Assembly (NCBI RefSeq): GCF_014596525.1
Contig: NZ_MSJP01000075.1
Span: forward strand, 1-41,666
Source: Streptomyces sp. CBMA291
GTDB taxonomy: Bacteria; Actinomycetota; Actinomycetes; Streptomycetales; Streptomycetaceae
Reading direction: 5' to 3'
DNA length: 41,666 bases
The notes under the pieces were generated by a model. The model was given only the letters and a program-made list of their open reading frames with translations. It was not told the DNA's origin and did not search any database. A program made the position numbers and the translations under genes. Of this stretch, positions 36,922 through 41,666 are shown one piece after another (positions within the stretch are counted from its first letter, which is position 1; every line of letters starts with the position of its first letter).

Positions 36922-36925
<4 letters not shown>
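34214..36925 (-). CDS. ABC transporter permease, FtsX type
   Basis: 903 residues, ATG in a four-base overlap with the ATPase stop. One N-terminal helix (about 17-38) precedes an external domain of ~270 residues, then three FtsX helices around FGGIAALTAVFVVAGTITLA, two or three central helices, a second external domain, and three C-terminal helices ending in RSLLRIRPIEAGAGR. A six-residue repeat (PVQAAN, PARAAH and variants, residues 111-158) inserts into the first external domain. The layout equals that of the 1.4-7.7 kb permeases but in one chain, so it likely homodimerises. Substrate unknown. Confidence 0.88.
36452..36595 (-). repeat. Eight 18-base units in the FtsX permease gene
   Basis: 144 bases encode eight six-residue units (PVQAAN, PVQAAH, PVREAN, PARAAH twice, PVQAAT, PAQAAH, PARAVK). 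Units differ at a few bases. Copy changes would not shift the frame. Confidence 0.9.
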
Positions 36926-37929
<1,004 letters not shown>

Positions 37930-38022
37930 GACGTTCCTTTCCTTGCTGGTCAGCGACGGTTTCGACGGTAACCAGGGCGCGGCGCGGGGGTAATGGAGTC
38001 AGCCGGGCTCCCGCGGGTGGGG

Positions 38023-38045
38023 AAAACCCCCGGCGCCGCCGGGGG
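38023..38045 (-). terminator. Intrinsic terminator with U-tract, minus strand
   Basis: On the minus strand an 8-bp stem CCCCCGGC/GCCGGGGG with a GGC loop is followed directly by TTTT. It lies 14 bases after the stop of the 176-residue gene. Confidence 0.85.
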
Positions 38046-38058
38046 CAGGCTCCGGCGT

Positions 38059-38589
38059 TCAGTCCGGGATCGGCGCCACCACGTGCGAGGTGACGGAGCA
38101 GACCCAGGCCGCTCCCCCGGGGGTGCGCGTGGCGTGCGGGACGACACGGTGGTCGGGGCAGAGCGGCCAGAGGAAGCGGTCCCGGTCGGCGAGCAGGCAC
38201 TGCACGCCCTCGGCCGCGCAGACGGCGATGTCGACGGGGTCGAGCCCCCAGACGGCTTCGTGGCCCGCCGAGAGCCGGCCGAGGGGCTCGTGCTCGTCCG
38301 GGGGTTCGTACGAGACCGGTACGGCGAAGGTGCGGCCGGTCTCGGCGCGGATCCGGGCGAGGAGCGCGGCGACGGTCCGTTCGGCGCTCTCCTCGCGGAA
38401 GCGGACGAGCAGCGGGAGGAAGTACGCGGTGGGCAGATCGCCGTTGCGGAGGAACGTGGTCCACAGGAAGGCGAGGACCCTCGGGGCGCCGAGTTCCTCC
38501 GTCAGGTCGGTGGCGAGTTCCTCGGAGACGCTCCGGAGCCGGCCGAGGAACGCGGGGTCGTCGGCCGTCGGTGCGGGCGCGTCGGACAT
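38059..38589 (-). CDS. Small soluble protein of unknown function
   Basis: 176 residues from ATG 38589 with GGAG upstream; the open frame continues to 38793 but that part is Gly/Arg/Pro-rich and repetitive. The N-terminal half is helical (LGRLRSVSEELATDLTEELG), the rest mixed, with EPPDEHEPLGRLSAGHEAVWGLDP and three Cys in the C-terminal half (VDIAVCAAEGVQCLL, LCPDH). No signal peptide. I do not recognise it. Its strong terminator and the distance to the next gene suggest a single-gene transcript. Confidence 0.65.
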   Translation of the reverse strand: MSDAPAPTADDPAFLGRLRSVSEELATDLTEELGAPRVLAFLWTTFLRNGDLPTAYFLPLLVRFREESAERTVAALLARIRAETGRTFAVPVSYEPPDEHEPLGRLSAGHEAVWGLDPVDIAVCAAEGVQCLLADRDRFLWPLCPDHRVVPHATRTPGGAAWVCSVTSHVVAPIPD

Positions 38590-38742
38590 GTCACTCCGGG
38601 GAGGCCCGCCCCGGCCGACGGCCTCCGGGTCGGGAGCCCGGGGAAGGGGCTCGGCAGCCCGAAAGGGGCCCCGGGTCCCCGAAGCGGGCCCCGGGTCTCC
38701 GAAGCGGGTCTCCAGGGCGGCGCGACCGGCGCCGCCCCCCTC

Positions 38743-38788
38743 ATCGTCGCGTACCCCCTGATCGTCGCGTGCACCGGTCATCGTCGCG
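38743..38788. repeat. Three ATCGTCGCG direct repeats upstream of the 176-residue gene
   Basis: Copies at 38743, 38761 and 38780, period 18-19 bases. They lie 150-200 bases before the start, next to a duplicated CGAAGCGGG word (38694-38710). Possibly decayed coding repeat or regulator sites. Confidence 0.6.
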
Positions 38789-38823
38789 CACACCGGCCGC
38801 GTGCCCCGAGGGAATTCGGGTCC

Positions 38824-39660
38824 TCAGCCCTCCGGGTAGCTGCGCGCGGTGAGGCGGCGGGCGGCGCGGGGGGCGATGACGAGGGCGAAGCCGTGGTTCG
38901 CGGCGACGGCCCGGGTGTAGTCGGCGGAGAGGGAGCCGTGCCGTTCGAGGGTGAGGGCGGGCAGACCCGAGCGGCCGTAGCCGGTGGTGTGGTGGAAGGA
39001 GAGGACGGTGACGGGGGTCGTCGCGTGGTACGGGTGTCTGCGGCGGGCGGCGGCCTCGTCGGCGTGGGCGAGGATGCGGACGCCCGGGTCGTGGCCGAAG
39101 TCGGCGGCGACCCCGTCGGCGCGCCAGTGCGCCGGGGCGCGGTCCGTCCCGGCGGCCTGGCGGGCGGTGTCCACCGAGGCGACGGAGAGGAAGCCGCCGC
39201 CGGTGTCTTCGAGGGCCTCGGCCAGGAAGGCGTTGGAGGGGCAGCGGTAGCCGGGGCCGATCAGCCGGACCGTGGGGACGCCGTCGAGGACGGTGGTCAG
39301 ATGGGGCGGTACGTGCGCGGCGGCGGGGCCCCGGAAGCCGAAGGGGCCGATGCCGAAGAGTTCCTCGACGAGGTCCTGGACCTGTTGGCGGGGGAGGGCG
39401 GGGGGCAGCCGGGGCCAGTCGAAGACGGAGCGGACCCGGGCGCGGACGGTGGTGACGCTGCCGGGGCGGGTCGCCGGGCGGCCCTTCATCAGGTTGACCC
39501 GTTCGACGGTCTCCCGGTCGGCCCTCGCGGTGAGGGCGTAGGAGTTGCCGAAGCCGTGGGCGACGGCGCACCCCCGGCCCAGGGCCTCGGCCGCCCCGCG
39601 TACGTCCTCGGCCTCGCCCATGACCAGCTTCCGCGCCGTGCCCCTCCGTCGTCCGCTCAC
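38824..39660 (-). CDS. YrdC/Sua5-like domain protein
   Basis: 278 residues from GTG 39660, preceded by GGAGGTG five bases away. The N-terminal 170 residues resemble the YrdC/Sua5 fold: AVAHGFGNSYALTARAD in place of the PTDT loop, ERVNLMKGRPATRPGSVTT matching the KxRxxxxP lysine-arginine motif, VRLIGPGYRCPSNAFLAEAL and GGGFLSVASVDTAR in the position of SAN. True Sua5 makes threonylcarbamoyl-AMP for tRNA modification; the altered loops suggest a paralogue with another role. The last ~100 residues (LSFHHTTGYGRSGLPALTLERHG) are a separate part. Confidence 0.6.
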   Translation of the reverse strand: MSGRRRGTARKLVMGEAEDVRGAAEALGRGCAVAHGFGNSYALTARADRETVERVNLMKGRPATRPGSVTTVRARVRSVFDWPRLPPALPRQQVQDLVEELFGIGPFGFRGPAAAHVPPHLTTVLDGVPTVRLIGPGYRCPSNAFLAEALEDTGGGFLSVASVDTARQAAGTDRAPAHWRADGVAADFGHDPGVRILAHADEAAARRRHPYHATTPVTVLSFHHTTGYGRSGLPALTLERHGSLSADYTRAVAANHGFALVIAPRAARRLTARSYPEG

Positions 39661-39800
39661 TGCACACCTCCACGTGATCGATATTGACCGGGCAACGAGC
39701 CGGGCCCGCAAGGGTCACCTGGACCGGAGCGGGCGGAGGGGGACGGCGGTGCCCGGGGCCGTCCGGGCGGAAGCGGAAGAAGGAACGATCCTCCGCAGGG

Positions 39801-39851
39801 CCGGGACGGCACCCGCCCGGGGCTTCCCCCGTGGTCCGGCCGCCGTCCCGG
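39801..39851 (-). terminator. Possible terminator after the phytase-like gene
   Basis: A perfect 10-bp stem (39801-39810 with 39842-39851) with a 31-base loop that has internal pairing. It begins 28 bases after the stop at 39879. The large loop makes it less certain. Confidence 0.4.
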
Positions 39852-39878
39852 ACATCACCCGCCCGGCCCCCTGGGAGG

Positions 39879-41216
39879 TCAGCGGACGGGACGCCCCAGA
39901 CGGACCTTGACAAGGGTCGTCTCGATGCCGCTGTCGACGAGCCGGCCGTTCGCGTCGAAGGCCTCGGGGCCGTCCGTCATGCCGAAGTCGTTGTCGTTGA
40001 TGAGGACGAGGGTCGAGGAGCCCTCGACGGCGATGCCCTCGATCTTGCCGGGGACGCCGGGGACCGTGTTCAGGTCGACGACCAGGCGCTTGGGGAGGAA
40101 CGGGCCCTTGTCGGCCGCCTTGCCGTCGAGCTGTTCGAGGGCCGGGGCGGCGGTGGTGTCCCAGGGGGTGCCGAGGATGTCGGAGGAGGGGCGCAGGCGC
40201 ACCTCGTGGACGCGGGCGGACTTGTCGGTGCGCTCCTGGACGAGGAGGCGGTCGCCGCCGAGCGCGACGACGGAGGAGATCTTCAGCTCGGAGGTCTTCG
40301 TCTGGCCGGGCTCGACGGTGCCGACCGGGTCGAAGCGGTAGGCGTACTCGGCGGTGACCCGGTTCTTGCGGGGCGAGAAGCGGACCAGGCGCGTGTTGCG
40401 GGACTCCTCGCCGGTGGCCTTGTCCGGGTTGAGCAGCGGGCTCTGGAGCGCCATGACGAGGTCGCCGTCCGGGAGGAGCGCCAGCCCCTCGAAGCCCCGG
40501 TTGATCTTGCGCTTGAGGAAGACCGAGGGGAAGGACTCGATCACCGGGTAGTCGGTGCCGGTCAGACCGAGGCCCTTGGGGACGTGCCGGGCGAGGACCC
40601 GGCCCTTGGCGGAGACGTGCACGAGCGAGGGCCCGTACTCGTCGACAAGCCAGAAGCTGCCGTCCCGGTCCCGGACGACGCCCTCGGTGTCGAGGCCGTT
40701 GGGGTTGTACGGGAGCGGGGTCGAGGCGTCGTAGGTGTACGGGGCCTCGTCGCGGCCCGGCTGGTTGGGCAGACCGGTGACGGGGGCGCCGGAGCGGGTG
40801 GTGAGCGGGATGGACTGGAGGACGCGCAGCCGCCCGCCCTCGGCCCTGACCTTGACGATCGCCGGGTCGAAGCCGGGGACGGGGAAGGTGCGCCGCTTGT
40901 CCTTGCCGATCGCTATCTGGCCGTTGGGGCCCCGGTCGGTGACGGTCCAGTACTCGCCGTGCCGCTCGGCCGGGTAGAGGTCGCTGCCGATGCCGCCGAG
41001 GTCGACGTTCCGGTCGTCGTCGACGCTGCCGGGGATCAGGCCGTTGCTGAAGCGGGCCAGCGGGATGTCGGGAAGGGTCGCGGTGGAGACGACCCGGGCG
41101 GCGGAGCCGTGCCGCGAGGGCTCCGCCTCCGCCGTCCCCACGACCACCGTGAGCGCGAGCGCGGCGGACAGCGGCAGGGCCACCAGGGCGGGCCGGCGCA
41201 GGAGGCGCGGATTCAT
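39879..41216 (-). CDS. Secreted phytase-like esterase domain protein
   Basis: 445 residues from ATG 41216 with AAGGGAG. A Sec signal peptide ends near AEA-EP (31/32). The mature part is a beta-propeller of the esterase-like phytase group: FSNGLIPGSVDDDRNVDLGGIGSDLY, YWTVTDRGPNGQI, GLDTEGVVRDRDGSFWLVDEYGPS, RGFEGLALLPDG, KIEGIAVEGSSTLVLINDND. Acidic residues in these blade loops are the likely calcium or catalytic ligands. Phosphoester hydrolysis outside the cell is plausible but not proven for this group. Monocistronic. Confidence 0.88.
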   Translation of the reverse strand: MNPRLLRRPALVALPLSAALALTVVVGTAEAEPSRHGSAARVVSTATLPDIPLARFSNGLIPGSVDDDRNVDLGGIGSDLYPAERHGEYWTVTDRGPNGQIAIGKDKRRTFPVPGFDPAIVKVRAEGGRLRVLQSIPLTTRSGAPVTGLPNQPGRDEAPYTYDASTPLPYNPNGLDTEGVVRDRDGSFWLVDEYGPSLVHVSAKGRVLARHVPKGLGLTGTDYPVIESFPSVFLKRKINRGFEGLALLPDGDLVMALQSPLLNPDKATGEESRNTRLVRFSPRKNRVTAEYAYRFDPVGTVEPGQTKTSELKISSVVALGGDRLLVQERTDKSARVHEVRLRPSSDILGTPWDTTAAPALEQLDGKAADKGPFLPKRLVVDLNTVPGVPGKIEGIAVEGSSTLVLINDNDFGMTDGPEAFDANGRLVDSGIETTLVKVRLGRPVR

Positions 41217-41500
41217 CTGAACTCCCTTGAAAACATGGAATGTCACCCGTGAGGGCGGCCCCATGGTCCAATTCCGGCCACAACGGCGGGTGGCGCCGGT
41301 GCGAAGGGAGGGAGAGTCCTGGGTGAACGCCCGGCTGCGCGGGCCTGGCAGGATCCGGAAGAGGGGGTCTAGGTCGTCTCTTCCGGATCCTGCCGGTCAG
41401 GCCCGCGTCGTCCGGTGCCGTGCATCGCAAGGCGGAGAGGCTGCCGCGTACTGGGCGTACCCGGGTGCCTCGACAACGCGGCGAGGTGCGGTGCCGGGCG
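41217..41500. other. Promoter region of the phytase-like gene and gap before the IS end
   Basis: No gene is visible. The left part must hold the phytase-like promoter (minus strand); the centre carries the palindrome at 41338-41407. The rest is unremarkable GC-rich DNA. Confidence 0.5.
41338..41407. repeat. Long CTAG-centred palindrome
   Basis: The inner arms GGATCCGGAAGAG and CTCTTCCGGATCC (41351-41363, 41378-41390) are perfect and centre exactly on CTAG (41369-41372). The outer arms extend to 41338 and 41407 with a four-base insertion. It is about 75% identical, base for base, to 41501-41559 beside the transposase. Confidence 0.85.
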
Positions 41501-41666
41501 GCGCGGGCCAGGCAAGATCCGAAAGGGACGGCCTAGGCGCTGTTTCTTGGATCATGTTCGGAGCCAGATGGTGAGGGCTGCGAGGGTGACGGTGCCGAGG
41601 TAGACATAGGCGCGTTTGTCGTAGCGGGTGGCGACGGCGCGGAAGCCCTTCAGGCGGTTGATGGCA
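41501..41666 (-). mobile_element. End of an IS5-family insertion sequence, running off the window
   Basis: The transposase gene enters from the right edge and stops at 41552. The junction with the host is probably near the CTAG at 41533-41536, a target favoured by several actinobacterial IS5-type elements. The outside flank (41501-41532) resembles half of the 41338-41407 palindrome. Confidence 0.7.
41552..41666 (-). CDS. IS5-family DDE transposase, C-terminal fragment
   Basis: Only the last 37 residues are inside the window: (A)INRLKGFRAVATRYDKRA, then YVYLGTVTLAALTIWLRT and TGA (41554-41552). NRLK-x-FR-x-VATRYDKR is a highly conserved end block of IS5-type transposases, containing the Arg/Lys-rich Y-1 region after the catalytic Glu. 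The rest lies beyond base 41666, so completeness cannot be judged. It may be intact. Confidence 0.9.
   Translation of the reverse strand, partial: AINRLKGFRAVATRYDKRAYVYLGTVTLAALTIWLRT

Noticed and set aside
39661..39878. Small plus-strand gene between the YrdC-like and phytase-like genes
   Set aside because: Open frames there continue antisense into the phytase-like gene and are Gly/Arg-rich. Only the possible hairpin at 39801-39851 is supported.

Overview
The window is high-GC actinobacterial DNA, most likely from a Streptomyces. The signs are overwhelming G/C at third codon positions, frequent GTG and TTG starts, ATGA/GTGA overlaps between genes, an SsbB-type protein next to a pair of dynamin-like GTPases (the sporulation-division locus known in Streptomyces), a LAXTG sortase substrate, and a YfjP-like GTPase. 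No function is read from the first 130 bases, which are almost pure C and are probably a sequence-end artefact inside the proline-rich linker of an FHA protein.

Layout. (a) 1-9.5 kb: end of an FHA-domain gene, a strong hairpin, a group II truncated haemoglobin, then a three-gene overlapping operon for a MacB/FtsX-type ABC exporter (two very large permeases plus ATPase), closed by a hairpin. (b) 8.8-11.6 kb, minus strand: ettA, a 4HBT-type acyl-CoA thioesterase and a conserved unknown, tightly packed. (c) 12.0-13.6 kb: a secreted cell-wall-anchored thioester-domain (Cys-Gln) surface protein. (d) 13.8-18.5 kb: a dynamin-like pair (dynA-dynB order) followed by ssbB, with two DnaA-box-like sites between dynB and ssbB. 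(e) 18.8 kb: tRNA-Arg(TCT) with its own terminator. (f) 19.2-23.6 kb: a membrane KAP-type P-loop NTPase preceded by a gene of unknown function, separated by a GC-rich nested repeat; this pair is the best candidate here for a conflict or signalling system. (g) 23.8-25.4 kb: a MerR regulator fused to a sliding-clamp-like region, with a small helical-repeat protein. (h) 25.6-27.4 kb: a GT-B/CDP-glycerophosphotransferase-like protein whose coding sequence carries fifteen tandem heptamers, a potential frame-switching tract. (i) 27.5-33.9 kb, mostly minus strand: an NB-ARC/TPR protein without the Walker A lysine, an orphan 652-residue protein, a STAS anti-anti-sigma factor divergent from a winged-helix regulator, and a DUF4239 membrane protein. 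(j) 34.2-37.9 kb: a second FtsX-type ABC transporter. (k) 38.1-41.2 kb: an unknown, a YrdC/Sua5-like protein and a secreted phytase-like esterase. (l) From about 41.5 kb: the 3' end of an IS5-type transposase gene running off the window, next to CTAG-centred palindromes.

An unusual feature of 27-38 kb is that four neighbouring but unrelated genes carry low-complexity coding repeats with the same 18-base (6-residue) period. In one, the repeat continues in frame beyond two TAG codons. Starts were chosen from ribosome binding sites and family N-termini; functional names are family-level inferences made by reading the sequence, with no database search.
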